Position numbers and translations under genes: made by a program
The notes under the pieces: generated by a model
The model's database searches: none
What the model was told of the DNA's origin: nothing
The model's input: only the letters and a program-made list of their open reading frames with translations
Source: Paraburkholderia silviterrae
GTDB lineage: Bacteria; Pseudomonadota; Gammaproteobacteria; Burkholderiales; Burkholderiaceae
DNA: 64,000 nucleotides
Assembly: GCF_004353915.1 (NCBI RefSeq)
Contig: NZ_SMRP01000001.1
Span: 572,646-636,645 of the forward strand
Reading direction: 5' to 3'
Part shown: piece by piece, positions 38,393-47,755 of the stretch
How positions within the stretch are numbered: the first letter of the stretch is position 1
Layout: the number at the start of each line of letters is the position of its first letter

Positions 38393-41319
38393 CCCTCCCG
38401 CGCGCCACGCTGCGTTTGCAGCTTCATCAGGGCTTCACGTTCGACGACGCGCTGGCGCAGCTCGACTATTTCGCCGCGCTCGGCGTGAGCCATCTCTACC
38501 TCTCGCCCATCACGACCGCGCAACCCGGCTCGATGCACGGCTACGACACGGTCGACTACGGCACGGTAAGCGAAGAGCGCGGCGGCGAAGCCGCGCTGCG
38601 GCGCCTCGCCGACGCGCTGCATGCGCGCGGCATGGGCCTCGTCGTGGATCTCGTGCCCAACCACATGGGCGTGGGCGGCGCACACAACGCGTGGTGGCTC
38701 GATATTCTCGAATGGGGGCGCCACAGCGCTTTCGCGCGCCACTTCGACGTGGACTGGCACTCGCCGGACCCGGTGCTGCGCGGCAAGGTGCTGATGCCGT
38801 TCCTCGGCGCGCAATACGGCGAGGAGCTCGCGGCGGGCCGCCTCGCGCTGAAGTTCGACGCGGCGCTCGCGCGCTTCTTCGTGCAGTACGGTCCGCACGT
38901 CTGCCCGATCTGCCCGACCGATTATGCGACGCTGCTGCAGTCGGCCAGCCATGCGGATCTCGACGCGCTCGCCGCGCCGTTCCAGGGCCTCACCACGCAG
39001 CCCGACGACCAGGCGCGCGCCGCCAGCGCACGCGATGCGCTGCGCGCCTTTGTGGAGCGCGAGGGCACCGGTGCGATCGAATCCGCCCTGCAGTCCTGGT
39101 CCGGCGCCAATCCCGACGCGCGCGAGCGCCTGCATCGTCTTCTTGATCGCCAGCACTTCCGCCTTGCGTGGTGGCGCACCGCCACGGACGAAGTGAACTG
39201 GCGGCGCTTCTTCGACGTGAGCGCGCTCGCGGGCGTGCGCGTGGAACGCCACGACGTATTCGAGGCGGTGCACAAGCTCGTGTTCCGCCTCTACGCCGAG
39301 GGCGTGATCGACGGTCTGCGCATCGATCACATCGACGGACTCGCCGACCCGCGCGAGTATTGCGAGCGACTGCGCCAGCGGCTCGTTTCGTTGCGCGCGC
39401 AACTACCATACATCGTCGTCGAGAAGATTCTCGCGCACGGCGAGCCGTTGCGCGAAGACTGGCCCGTGCAAGGCACGACCGGCTACGACTTCATGAACGA
39501 CGTGGGCGCGCTGCTGCACGACCCCGCTGGCGCCGCGCCGCTCGCCGAGAGCTGGGCCGCGATCTCGGGGCAGGACCTGCCCTTCGCGCGCATGGCGCTC
39601 GACGCGCGCCGCGAGGTGCTGGCCGCGTATCTCGCGGCGGAGCTCGATCACGCGGCGCGCGCGCTGCACCGCATTGCCCGCGAGCAGCCCGTCACGCGCG
39701 ATTTCACCTACGCGAGCGTGCACCGCGTGGTGGCGCAGTTGGCGATGCACTTTCCCGTGTATCGCATCTATCCGGTCAATGGTCTGCGTGGCCCAGAGGA
39801 CAACCCCTGGTTCGATCGTGCGCTGCAAGCGGCTCGCCAGGCGCTGCCGCGCGCGAGCCTTGCCGCGCTCGATCAGGTCGATGCGTGGCTCGGCGCGCGT
39901 GCACCGGATGCCGACAACGGCAACGACGCGAAGCCCGCGCGCGCGCCACAGGCAAGCGCGAACGCCGGCGCACAACCCGGCACCGGGAATGGCACGAGCA
40001 CGTCATCAAAGCCCGCCGTGCAAAATCCACCCGCCGTCGCCCTGAGCCACGCGCTCATCGCGCAGCGCACGGCACTCACGCTCTTCTCGCAGCTCACTGC
40101 GCCGCTCGCGGCGAAGGCGACCGAGGACACGGCGCTCTACCGTTACGGCCGGCTGCTTTCGCGCAACGAAGTGGGCGCGGACCCGGACGACTTCTCGCGC
40201 GGCGTCGACGAATTCCATGCGGGCAACGTGCTGCGCCAGCGCCGTTTCCCGTATGCCATGCTCGCCACGGCCACGCACGACCACAAACGCGGCGAAGACG
40301 TGCGGGCGCGGCTCGCGGTGCTCAGCGAAATCGCCCCCGAGTGGAGCGCAACGCTGCGCGCGTGGTCGACGCTGAACCAGCCGCACCGGCGCAACGACGC
40401 TACGCCGTCGTCGACATCGTCGGGGACCGTGGCAGGGGAATGGGCGCCCGGCCCGGCCGCCGAGGCGATGCTCTATCAAACGCTCGTGGGCTGCTGGCCG
40501 CCCGAGCTCGACGCCGGCGACCAGGCGCGCGTGCGCGAGCTTGCCGAGCGGATCGCGCAATGGCAATTGAAGGCGCTGCGCGAGGCAAAGCTGCGCACGA
40601 ACTGGCTCGTGCCGAATGAAGCCTACGAATCGGACTGCCAGGCATTTGTCTTCGACATTCTCGCGCCGCAGAGACGCGACGGGTTTCTGCATGCACTCGC
40701 CACCTTTGTGGCGCGCATCGCGCCGGCCGGCGCCGTCAATACGCTGCTGCAGACCGTGCTGCGCCTCACCTCGCCCGGCGTGCCCGATCTCTATCAGGGC
40801 ACGGAGCTCTGGGACTTCAGCCTCGTCGATCCCGACAACCGCAGGCCCGTGGATTTCGCCTTGCGCGCGGCGGCGCTCGATCAAGGCACGCCCGCCGCCA
40901 AGCTTGCACACTGGCGCGACGCGCACGTGAAGCAGGCCACCGTTGCGCGCCTGCTCGCGCTGCGCGCTCGCGCGCCGGAACTGCTGCGCGAGGGCGAGTA
41001 CTGGCCGCTGGAAGTGCGCGGCGCGCAGGCCGTCCACGCGCTTGCTTTCGCGCGCCGCCACGGCGATACATGGGCTGTCGTGATTGGCACGCGGCATGCG
41101 ATGGCGCTGCTGGAAGGCGATTTGCCGCTCGTCGAGCCCACGCGCTGGGACGATACGGCGGTCGTGTTGCCGAAGGGGTACCCGGCCGCGGATCTGCACG
41201 ACTGGCTGAGCGATGCAAAGCGCGCCGCAACGCGGCACGATCAGGACAACGTGCTGTCTTTGCGTGACGTGCTGGGCGCGCTGCCTGTTGCAGTGCTGTC
41301 GAATCTCACGCCAGCCTGA
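38389..41319 (+). CDS. treY: Maltooligosyl trehalose synthase
   Basis: 976 residues of GH13_26. It converts the reducing end of a malto-oligosaccharide into a trehalosyl unit. Visible motifs are LYLSPITTAQPGSMHGYD near 35, LVPNHMG near 88, nucleophile in DGLRIDHIDGLADP near 308, acid in IVVEKILAHGE near 344, GTTGYDFMNDV near 362 and ATATHDHKRGEDVRAR near 625. A 45-residue Ala/Pro/Asn-rich insertion near 510-550 and a Ser/Thr-rich one near 675 break the barrel loops; the family is usually 700-900 residues. Starts at ATG 38389 inside the malQ stop. Last gene of the operon. Confidence 0.95.
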   Translation: MTLPRATLRLQLHQGFTFDDALAQLDYFAALGVSHLYLSPITTAQPGSMHGYDTVDYGTVSEERGGEAALRRLADALHARGMGLVVDLVPNHMGVGGAHNAWWLDILEWGRHSAFARHFDVDWHSPDPVLRGKVLMPFLGAQYGEELAAGRLALKFDAALARFFVQYGPHVCPICPTDYATLLQSASHADLDALAAPFQGLTTQPDDQARAASARDALRAFVEREGTGAIESALQSWSGANPDARERLHRLLDRQHFRLAWWRTATDEVNWRRFFDVSALAGVRVERHDVFEAVHKLVFRLYAEGVIDGLRIDHIDGLADPREYCERLRQRLVSLRAQLPYIVVEKILAHGEPLREDWPVQGTTGYDFMNDVGALLHDPAGAAPLAESWAAISGQDLPFARMALDARREVLAAYLAAELDHAARALHRIAREQPVTRDFTYASVHRVVAQLAMHFPVYRIYPVNGLRGPEDNPWFDRALQAARQALPRASLAALDQVDAWLGARAPDADNGNDAKPARAPQASANAGAQPGTGNGTSTSSKPAVQNPPAVALSHALIAQRTALTLFSQLTAPLAAKATEDTALYRYGRLLSRNEVGADPDDFSRGVDEFHAGNVLRQRRFPYAMLATATHDHKRGEDVRARLAVLSEIAPEWSATLRAWSTLNQPHRRNDATPSSTSSGTVAGEWAPGPAAEAMLYQTLVGCWPPELDAGDQARVRELAERIAQWQLKALREAKLRTNWLVPNEAYESDCQAFVFDILAPQRRDGFLHALATFVARIAPAGAVNTLLQTVLRLTSPGVPDLYQGTELWDFSLVDPDNRRPVDFALRAAALDQGTPAAKLAHWRDAHVKQATVARLLALRARAPELLREGEYWPLEVRGAQAVHALAFARRHGDTWAVVIGTRHAMALLEGDLPLVEPTRWDDTAVVLPKGYPAADLHDWLSDAKRAATRHDQDNVLSLRDVLGALPVAVLSNLTPA

Positions 41320-41350
41320 AATGCGCCCACCGGAGCGCACCTGGGTCCGG

Positions 41351-41430
41351 TATCAAGCAAGATCAACCGATATCGTCTGATTTCAAGCGATTTCAGCGAT
41401 CTCAAGCGATTTCAAGCGGCCTCAACCGTG
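41351..41430. repeat. Degenerate 10-bp tandem repeat (TTTCAAGCGA-type) at the convergent treY/corC junction
   Basis: About eight units: TATCAAGCAA, GATCAACCGA, TATCGTCTGA, TTTCAAGCGA, a 9-base TTTCAGCGA, TCTCAAGCGA, TTTCAAGCGG and CCTCAACCGT. The last unit contains TCA 41422-41424, the stop codon of the minus-strand transporter-like gene. AT-richer than the flanks. Confidence 0.75.
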
Positions 41431-42918
41431 GTCGTCATCCAGATCCTTCGGATACACGCGCACGAGCACGATGCGCGGTCCCTTCATCTTCTTCACGACG
41501 ATGTCGAAACGGTCGAACTCGACGCGCTGCCCTTCCGCAGGCAGGTCGTTGAGCGCATGAATCACGAGGCCGCCCACCGACTCCGCGCGCCCTTCGTCGA
41601 TATCGATGCCGAGCGCCTGCTCCAGCGACACCACCGGCAGGCTGCCACGCCCCATGAGCGTGCCGTCGTCCATGCGGGTCCAGTCGGTATCGGCCTGATG
41701 AAATTCGTCGTGGATCTGGCCCACCAGCGCACCGAGCAGATTGTCGAGCGTGAGGAAGCCGCCCGGCCGCAAGCCCTTGCGCCCGACCAGCGCGAAGTGC
41801 GGCGCCCCCTTGCGAAAGCGCCGGAACAGCGCGAGCGCGGGCGCCTCGGGCTTCACGTACTGCACGGGGCGCACGAACTTGCCGAGGTCGTCGAGCGCGT
41901 GGCCCGCCTCGCGCGCGAGCAGCAGATCCTTCAGGTGAATGAGACCCGCCACGCGCTCGCCCGAGGCGTCCTCGAACAGCGGATAGCGGCTGAAGCGATG
42001 CCGCGCGACGATCTGCATATTCTCGGCGAGCGACAGGTCGCGGCGCAGGCCCACCATCTCGTGCGCCGGGCGCATGAGGTCCGAGACGGTCAAGCGTGAG
42101 AAGTCCAGCGAATGCGCGAGTGCGTTCCATTCGTCGGGGCTATACGTGCTGCCAGGGCTTCCAGTGCCTGCGCTGCTTGCGGTACTCGCCGTGCGCCTGG
42201 CGCGCTTCGCCTTTGCCGCGGAGCTGGCCGAGCCGTTGGCGCGCGTCACGCCGCCCGCCGCCGCGTGGCCGTACGCGAGCGCGCGCGCGTCGGCTTGCGC
42301 GCGTGCCTCGGCCTGCGCCTGGGCTTCGGCCGCGGCGCGGCGGCTGCGCAGGATCAGCTTGAGCTCGTCGGTCGAGTAATGCGCCTCGGTGCCGTGATCC
42401 GCCGAGAGGCCGGCCAGCCGCAGCACGGCATTCGCGCTCGAGTTGAGCGCCCAAATGAAGGGGTACATCGTCCAGTAGAAGCCGTACAGCGGCGCGGCGG
42501 CCCAGAGCGAGATCTTCTCGGCTTCGCGAATCGCGAGCGACTTGGGCGCGAGCTCCCCCACCACGATATGGAGGAACGAAATCGCGGTGAAGGCGAACAC
42601 GAGCGAGATGCCGTGGATCAGCTCCGGCGAGCGCACGCCCGCGAGATCGAAGACCGGCTCGAGCAACTGTGCGAAGGCCGGCTCGCCGATCCAGCCGAGG
42701 CCGAGCGAAGCGAGCGTGATGCCGAGTTGGCACGCGGAAAGATAGGCGTCGAGCTGGCCATGGACCTTGCCGAGCAGACGCCCGCGCAAGCCGTGCTGCG
42801 TCGCCAGGCTTTGCACGCGCGTCGCGCGCAGCTTGACGAGACCGAACTCCGCGGCGACGAAGAAACCGTTGAGGGCAACGAGCAACAGCGCGCCGGCGAG
42901 AGCGATAACCTGAATCAA
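41422..42918 (-). CDS. CorC/HlyC-type (CNNM) membrane protein with CBS domains
   Basis: 498 residues. The DUF21/CNNM transmembrane domain (about 1-190, starting MIQVIALAGALLLVALNGFFVAAEF and including IVVGELAPKSLAI) is followed by a CBS pair (about 275-395, VSDLMRPAHEMVGLRRD, FSRYPLFEDASGERVAGLIHLKDLL) and a C-terminal CorC/HlyC domain (about 410-495, MGRGSLPVVSLEQALGI). The family is linked to Mg2+/Co2+ transport. Odd: residues about 195-255 are an Ala/Gln/Ser-rich linker longer than usual between the membrane and CBS parts. Transcribed alone, converging on treY. Confidence 0.9.
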   Translation of the reverse strand: MIQVIALAGALLLVALNGFFVAAEFGLVKLRATRVQSLATQHGLRGRLLGKVHGQLDAYLSACQLGITLASLGLGWIGEPAFAQLLEPVFDLAGVRSPELIHGISLVFAFTAISFLHIVVGELAPKSLAIREAEKISLWAAAPLYGFYWTMYPFIWALNSSANAVLRLAGLSADHGTEAHYSTDELKLILRSRRAAAEAQAQAEARAQADARALAYGHAAAGGVTRANGSASSAAKAKRARRTASTASSAGTGSPGSTYSPDEWNALAHSLDFSRLTVSDLMRPAHEMVGLRRDLSLAENMQIVARHRFSRYPLFEDASGERVAGLIHLKDLLLAREAGHALDDLGKFVRPVQYVKPEAPALALFRRFRKGAPHFALVGRKGLRPGGFLTLDNLLGALVGQIHDEFHQADTDWTRMDDGTLMGRGSLPVVSLEQALGIDIDEGRAESVGGLVIHALNDLPAEGQRVEFDRFDIVVKKMKGPRIVLVRVYPKDLDDDHG

Positions 42919-43136
42919 GAGAGGGGGCTCCGGAGAAAACGAAGCGCTCAGTATAAGGGTGAAAGAATCTCGTAAGACGTGGATGGGCCGGAGCGGTTGC
43001 CGCCACGCAGGGGCTGCGCGCGTTGCGCGCGCGGCCCGCTTGCGTTACGAGGCCGATGCTGGGGCCGATGCTCACACACGGCCCCCAACGCGCGCACGCC
43101 GCCGATGCTGCTCGGGCGCCGCGCAGACGCCATCCA

Positions 43137-43206
43137 AGTGCCGCTGAGGTGCCGCTCAGGTGCCGCGCCCAAGTACCGCTCAGGTGCCGCTCGGATGCCG
43201 CTCAGA
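43137..43206. repeat. Imperfect 11-bp tandem repeat (GGTGCCGCTCA-type)
   Basis: About six units of GGTGCCGCTCA and variants (GTGCCGCTGA, GTACCGCTCA, GATGCCGCTCA). The gene-proximal unit contains TCA 43202-43204, the stop codon of the minus-strand histidine-kinase-like gene. Confidence 0.75.
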
Positions 43207-43963
43207 TCCCGCCAATCGGCACGCTAAGCATGAGCGAAGCGGCCTCGCCCTCCACGAGCGGCCGCGCCTCGAAGCGCCCGCCGTGCGCCTCGGCCACGCG
43301 TTGGCACAACGCGAGCACCCACGCGCAGCGGCCCGCCTCCTGCGGCTCGCACGCCTGTGCACGGGCGAACGGTTCGAGCAGGTGCGCCAGCGCCTCGTCG
43401 GCGAGCGCTTCGCGGCTCGCCTGCCAATGCACTTCGAATTGAGCGGCCGTGGCCGTGGTGCTCACGTCGAGCGAGACCATCGTGCCCGCAGCGCTAGCCT
43501 CCGTCGCGAATGCCAGCATGAGCCAGAGCGCCTGCCCGATACGCTCGCGTGCAGCATCGAGCGTCGCGCCGGTGGGGGTGCCCTGCACGCCGACGCTCAC
43601 ACCGCGCGCGTCGGCGAGCGCGCGGCGCGCTTCGTCCACGGTCTCGTCGATGAGCGCATCGAGCGCGAACGGCGCGCGCTCGATGTGCAGCTTGCGCGTC
43701 TCGGCGCGCGTCGTATCGACGAGCGTTTCGAGCAGATGCACCTGCTGCTCGACGCCCGTGCGGATGCCCGCGAGCGCGCGCTGCGCGGCGGCGTCGGCGC
43801 TATCGATCTTGCGCTCGAGCACGTAGGCCCAGCTATGAATTGCGTTCAGTGGACTGCGCAAGTCGTGCGACACGCGCGAGAGCACATGGTCGCGCATGAA
43901 CAGCGCGGTTTCGGCACACAGGCGTGCCGTGCGCTCGGTCGGGGTGGGTGATGTGGACGCCAT
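43202..43963 (-). CDS. Soluble histidine-kinase-like protein with decayed ATPase domain
   Basis: 253 residues, no membrane segment and no sensor domain. The HisKA helix is intact: SHDLRSPLNAIHSWAYVLE with phospho-acceptor His near residue 33. The ATPase half is eroded. Where the N-box Asn residues should be it reads IGQALWLMLAFATEA, and the G-boxes are missing, leaving HLLEPFARAQ and VLALCQRVAEAHGGRF as relics. It may act as a phosphotransfer or dimerisation partner, not a kinase. AAGAGGAA lies 6 bases before ATG 43963. No response regulator lies beside it. Confidence 0.75.
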   Translation of the reverse strand: MASTSPTPTERTARLCAETALFMRDHVLSRVSHDLRSPLNAIHSWAYVLERKIDSADAAAQRALAGIRTGVEQQVHLLETLVDTTRAETRKLHIERAPFALDALIDETVDEARRALADARGVSVGVQGTPTGATLDAARERIGQALWLMLAFATEASAAGTMVSLDVSTTATAAQFEVHWQASREALADEALAHLLEPFARAQACEPQEAGRCAWVLALCQRVAEAHGGRFEARPLVEGEAASLMLSVPIGGI

Positions 43964-44283
43964 CGAATTCCTCTTCTTTCGCCCGCCTGGGGCGGGCCGG
44001 CCCCATTATAGGCAGCGGCGCGAATAGCGGCGAAGTTGCAGCGACGTTGCGGCGGCCGCAATGCGCGCCGCGCGCCAGTTCGCCCCGGCTCGCGCCGCCG
44101 GACGCCGATGCGCGCGCATGCGCCGTGCCCGCGCGGTACCGGTGCATGTGAGCACACGGCGGGCACGAGGCAGGCCCACTTCGGGACGCCGTACCGGCAG
44201 AAACGCACACCGCCTGCGCGCCTCGCGCGGCCTGCAAAGCGCCTACAATAGCGCTTTTCCCTTTTCCGATTCAGGAGTGTTCC
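43964..44283. other. 320-base divergent control region
   Basis: Between the divergent histidine-kinase-like gene and the FKBP gene. Very GC-rich in its middle, with no credible frame. The only promoter-like element is near 44244 on the plus strand. Confidence 0.5.
44244..44276 (+). promoter_or_regulatory. Candidate promoter -10 and ribosome binding site of the FKBP gene
   Basis: TACAAT at 44244-44249 is a good -10 hexamer 34 bases before the start codon; no good -35 was found. CAGGAG (44271-44276) lies 7 bases before ATG 44284. Confidence 0.4.
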
Positions 44284-44625
44284 ATGTCTATCGTGACCAC
44301 CGCATCCGGCCTCAAGTACGAGGACCTGACCGAAGGCACCGGCGCCGAGGCGAAGGCCGGCCAGACCGTCAGCGTGCACTACACCGGCTGGCTGACGGAC
44401 GGCCAGAAGTTCGATTCGAGCAAGGACCGCAACGATCCGTTCGCCTTCGTGCTAGGCGGCGGCATGGTCATCAAGGGCTGGGACGAAGGCGTGCAGGGCA
44501 TGAAGGTCGGCGGCGTGCGCAAGCTCACGATCCCGCCGCAACTCGGCTATGGCGTGCGCGGCGCGGGCGGCGTGATTCCGCCGAACGCCACGCTCGTGTT
44601 CGAAGTGGAACTGCTCGACGTCTAA
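44284..44625 (+). CDS. FKBP-type peptidyl-prolyl cis-trans isomerase
   Basis: 113 residues, a single FKBP domain: [55 protein letters not shown] and [16 protein letters not shown], with the active-site Tyr, Asp, Trp and Tyr all present. No signal peptide, so a cytoplasmic folding catalyst. Its own promoter is likely at 44244. The next gene follows by 57 bases. Confidence 0.95.
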   Translation: MSIVTTASGLKYEDLTEGTGAEAKAGQTVSVHYTGWLTDGQKFDSSKDRNDPFAFVLGGGMVIKGWDEGVQGMKVGGVRKLTIPPQLGYGVRGAGGVIPPNATLVFEVELLDV

Positions 44626-44682
44626 GCATCGCTGCGCTCGCGCGCTGCATCGCGCCGCTTCGTCTCGCAGGCATCGTTCGCC

Positions 44683-45489
44683 ATGAATTCCCCGCACTCC
44701 TCTCCCGTCAACGCGCCCGGCGTCGCATTGCGCTGCTATGGCGCAATCGAGGAAACCGATCTGCACGATTTTCACCAGATCGTGCTCGGGCTCGACGGCG
44801 AGATGGTGATGACGGTGGACGGTGTCGGCGAGCGCATCGACCAGCGTTCCGCCTGGCTGATTCCGGCCGGCGCGCGGCACGACTATGCGGGCATCGGCGA
44901 GAACCGCCAGCTCGTGCTGGACTTGCCCGCCGCCGCGCTCGCGGTGCCCGAGCGGCTCTTCGACACGGCGCGCGCCGTGCGCATCGACCCTGCGCTCACG
45001 CAACTTGTGCGCGAGATCGCACAGCGCGCCGCACAGTCCGCCAGCGCGAACGAAAGCACCGGCTCGATGCGCGCGCGGCGCTTTCATTGGGACGCCTCGA
45101 CACAACTGTGCGCGGCCGTGCTCGCGCAAGCGGGCCTCGCCGGCGATAGCGCATTCGAGGCCGCGGCGGGCCTCGACTTCGCCCGCATCGACCGCTGGCT
45201 GCGCGCGCATCTGGCAGAGCCGCTGCGCATCGCCGATCTGGCCGCGCATTGCGGCTTCGGCATGCGGCGCTTTCATCAGCTCTTTATCGAAGCGTTCGGC
45301 GAGACGCCGCATCGCTATCTGCAGCGCCTGCGCCTCGACACCTCGCTCACGCTGCTCGCGGACCCGCGTCTCTCGCTCACGCAGATCGCCCTCGATGTGG
45401 GCTTCGGCGACCAGAGCGCTTTCACGCACGCTTTCACGCGGCGTTTCGGGCTCGCGCCTGGGCAGTGGCGCGCGCTGCCAGCGCACTAG
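44683..45489 (+). CDS. AraC-family transcriptional regulator
   Basis: 268 residues. The N-terminal part (about 1-90) is a cupin-like effector domain (DFHQIVLGLDGEMVMTVDGVGERI). The C-terminal pair of helix-turn-helices (about 170-265) shows IADLAAHCGFGMRRFHQLF, GETPHRYLQRLRLDTSLTLL and LTQIALDVGFGDQSAFTHAFTRRFG. Target genes are not evident from position; the FKBP gene upstream and the convergent MOSC gene are neighbours. Confidence 0.92.
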   Translation: MNSPHSSPVNAPGVALRCYGAIEETDLHDFHQIVLGLDGEMVMTVDGVGERIDQRSAWLIPAGARHDYAGIGENRQLVLDLPAAALAVPERLFDTARAVRIDPALTQLVREIAQRAAQSASANESTGSMRARRFHWDASTQLCAAVLAQAGLAGDSAFEAAAGLDFARIDRWLRAHLAEPLRIADLAAHCGFGMRRFHQLFIEAFGETPHRYLQRLRLDTSLTLLADPRLSLTQIALDVGFGDQSAFTHAFTRRFGLAPGQWRALPAH

Positions 45490-45499
45490 GGGCCCGCCC

Positions 45500-45520
45500 A
45501 GGCCAATAACAGGCCCTGGG
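45500..45520. repeat. Dispersed motif copy 2 (AATAACAGGCCC)
   Basis: AGGCCAATAACAGGCCCTGGG lies between the convergent AraC and MOSC genes. It shares the core AATRACAGGCCC with copies near 20581 and 49584; the left arm is altered here. Confidence 0.5.
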
Positions 45521-45555
45521 AAGCCCCCTCTATCGCGCGGGCAAGCGCCGCGCCC

Positions 45556-46440
45556 TCACTCCTCGAAGCGGTATTCCCACTGGGCCTGTGCGCCCACCGC
45601 GAGACGCTCGCCCGCGCCCGCCACGACCATCGCGTTCTGGCCGAACGTGAGCCCCCCGTCCACGCGTGGATCGGCACGGAACACCGCGAGCGTGTCGAGC
45701 GGCTCGTCGGGCCACTCACCATCGCGCTCGCCCGTGAGCTGATCGATCGTCGTGATCGGGCAGCGCGCGCAAGGCTTGGCGAATCGCAGCACCACCTCGT
45801 GCGAGCCGGCTTCGCCGGCAATCGAAAGCGTGTCGATGAAGTCTTCGTCGAACGCATCCGCGCCGTCCACGACGATGTTGGGGCGAAAGCGGCTCATCGG
45901 CACGGGCGGCGCGCCCTTCGCCGCCAGGCGCGCGTTCAGGTCTGCCAGCGACGACTCGCTCGTGACGAGCAGCGGAAAGCCATCGGCGAATTGCGTGGGC
46001 ACGTCCTCGTCGTTCGTCCACGTCTTGCTCGCGAGACGCGTGACGTCCTGCGCGAAACGCACGAGCCGCACGGGCACGCCGAGCGCCCGGGAAAACCACT
46101 GCGCGGCTTCATCGCCTTCGTCGAGTGCTTCGAACGTGTCCTTCCAGACCGTGGCCTGCACGCGGGCTTCATTGCCACGCGGCGTGAACGGCAAGAACAG
46201 CGGCGAATCGACCGGCGCGTCGGGACCCGTCATCGTGAGGCGCACGCCGCCCTCGACGAACGCGGGCACGATGCGCGCCATCGCCGCGATTTCGCGCTGC
46301 GAGACAAAGCGGCCCGATGCGTCGACCACCATCCAGTGGCGGTCCCATGGCAGCCCCGTCGTCTCGATCTGCGCGCGCTCGAGCGCGATGGCGCCGCAGG
46401 ACTTCACCGGATAAACAAACAATGCGCGAATGACGGCCAT
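45556..46440 (-). CDS. MOSC-domain protein (mARC/YcbX-like)
   Basis: 294 residues. N-terminal MOSC beta-barrel (VIRALFVYPVKSCGAIALERA, then LPWDRHWMVVDASGRFVSQRE) and C-terminal MOSC domain (about 130-290) with FRPNIVV, KPCARCPITTID (the likely molybdenum-cofactor Cys) and LTFGQNAMV. The family binds Mo cofactor and reduces N-hydroxylated compounds in characterised members. ATG 46440 was chosen; it lies 7 bases after the metZ stop, so the two genes probably share a transcript. Confidence 0.9.
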   Translation of the reverse strand: MAVIRALFVYPVKSCGAIALERAQIETTGLPWDRHWMVVDASGRFVSQREIAAMARIVPAFVEGGVRLTMTGPDAPVDSPLFLPFTPRGNEARVQATVWKDTFEALDEGDEAAQWFSRALGVPVRLVRFAQDVTRLASKTWTNDEDVPTQFADGFPLLVTSESSLADLNARLAAKGAPPVPMSRFRPNIVVDGADAFDEDFIDTLSIAGEAGSHEVVLRFAKPCARCPITTIDQLTGERDGEWPDEPLDTLAVFRADPRVDGGLTFGQNAMVVAGAGERLAVGAQAQWEYRFEE

Positions 46441-46447
46441 GGCGACC

Positions 46448-47644
46448 TCACTGCGCCGCATCGAGACCGCGCGCCAGATCGGCGCGCACGTCGCGCGGGT
46501 CTTCGAGACCCACCGCAAGGCGGATCAGCCCTTCGGTGATGCCGGCCGCCGCGCGCGCCTCGGGCGTGATGCGGCCATGCGTCGTCGTGGCCGGATGCGT
46601 GATGGTCGTGCGCGTGTCGCCGAGATTGCCGGTGATCGAGCACACCTTCGTGCCGTCGATCACGCGCCAGGCGTTCGCGCGCTGCGCTTCCGGTGTGTCG
46701 CCCTCGAGCTCGAACGAGACGATCGCGCCGCCCGACTTCTGCTGTCGCTTCGCGAGCGCGTGCTGCGGATGCGATTCGAGCCCCGGGTAAAACACGCGCT
46801 TCACCGCAGGATGCGCTTCGAGCCAGCGCGCGATTTCGAGCGCATTGGCCGACTGCTTCTCCACGCGCAGCGAAAGCGTTTCCATGCCCTTGAGCAGCAC
46901 CCATGCGTTGAACGCGGAGAGCGTCGGGCCCGCGCTGCGCACGAACGGAAACACCTTCTCCATGATGAACTGCTTCGAGCCCACGAGCGCGCCGCCGAGC
47001 ACGCGGCCCTGGCCGTCGAGGAACTTGGTGGCCGAGTGCATCACCACGTCGGCGCCGAACTTGAGCGGCTGCTGCAGCGCGGGGCTGCAGAAGCAGTTGT
47101 CGACGACGAACAGCGCGCCCGCCGCCTTCGCGATCTTGCCCACCGCCTCGATGTCGGCCACTTCGGTGAGCGGGTTCGACGGCGTCTCGAGGAAGAACAT
47201 CTTCGTCTCGGGGCGCACGGCGTTCTTCCACGCGTCGAGGTCGGACGGATCGACGAAGGTGGTCGTGATGCCGAACCTGGGGAAGATCTGCGAGAACATG
47301 CCGAGCGTCGAGCCGAAGAGGCTCTGCGAGCTGACGATGTGGTCGCCCGCCTGCAGCGCGGCCATCACCACCGACATGATCGCGGCCATGCCCGAGGCCG
47401 TGGCCATGCACGCCTCGCCGCCTTCGAGCGCCGCGAGCCGGTCCTGGAACATGGTGACGGTCGGGTTCGTGAAACGCGCGTACGTGTAGCCCGTTTCCGA
47501 ATTCTTGAAACGCTCGGCCGCTTCGGCGGCGCTGCCGAAACAAAAGCTCGATGTGAGGTAGAGCGCTTCCGAGTGTTCGTTGAACTCACTGCGCAGCGTG
47601 CCCGAGCGGACCGCCAGCGTGTCGAAGTTGAGGTTCTCGTCCAT
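46448..47644 (-). CDS. metZ: O-succinylhomoserine sulfhydrylase
   Basis: 398 residues, PLP enzyme of the Cys/Met metabolism family. It makes homocysteine from O-succinylhomoserine and sulfide. Motifs: YTYARFTNPTV near 50, FVVDNCFCSPALQQPL near 185, MHSATKFLDGQGRVLGG with the PLP Lys near 208, and SITGNLGDTRTTITHPATTTH near 335. I chose ATG 47644 (MDENLNFDTLAVRSG), the family start; ATG 47674 is an alternative. The purF terminator lies upstream, so it likely has its own promoter. Confidence 0.95.
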   Translation of the reverse strand: MDENLNFDTLAVRSGTLRSEFNEHSEALYLTSSFCFGSAAEAAERFKNSETGYTYARFTNPTVTMFQDRLAALEGGEACMATASGMAAIMSVVMAALQAGDHIVSSQSLFGSTLGMFSQIFPRFGITTTFVDPSDLDAWKNAVRPETKMFFLETPSNPLTEVADIEAVGKIAKAAGALFVVDNCFCSPALQQPLKFGADVVMHSATKFLDGQGRVLGGALVGSKQFIMEKVFPFVRSAGPTLSAFNAWVLLKGMETLSLRVEKQSANALEIARWLEAHPAVKRVFYPGLESHPQHALAKRQQKSGGAIVSFELEGDTPEAQRANAWRVIDGTKVCSITGNLGDTRTTITHPATTTHGRITPEARAAAGITEGLIRLAVGLEDPRDVRADLARGLDAAQ

Positions 47645-47721
47645 GTTCGTGTTTTCCGTTTCCTGAGCCGTCATACCCGGCCCGCACGACGTACCAGCGC
47701 GTACGCACGGCGCACAGGCGC

Positions 47722-47755
47722 AAAAAAGCCCGCTTTGCGTCGGCAGAAGCGGGCT
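47722..47755 (-). terminator. Rho-independent terminator of the purF transcript
   Basis: On the minus strand AGCCCGCTT (47755-47747) pairs perfectly with AAGCGGGCT (47735-47727), followed by TTTTTT. It lies about 170 bases after the purF stop and 80 bases before metZ. Confidence 0.8.
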
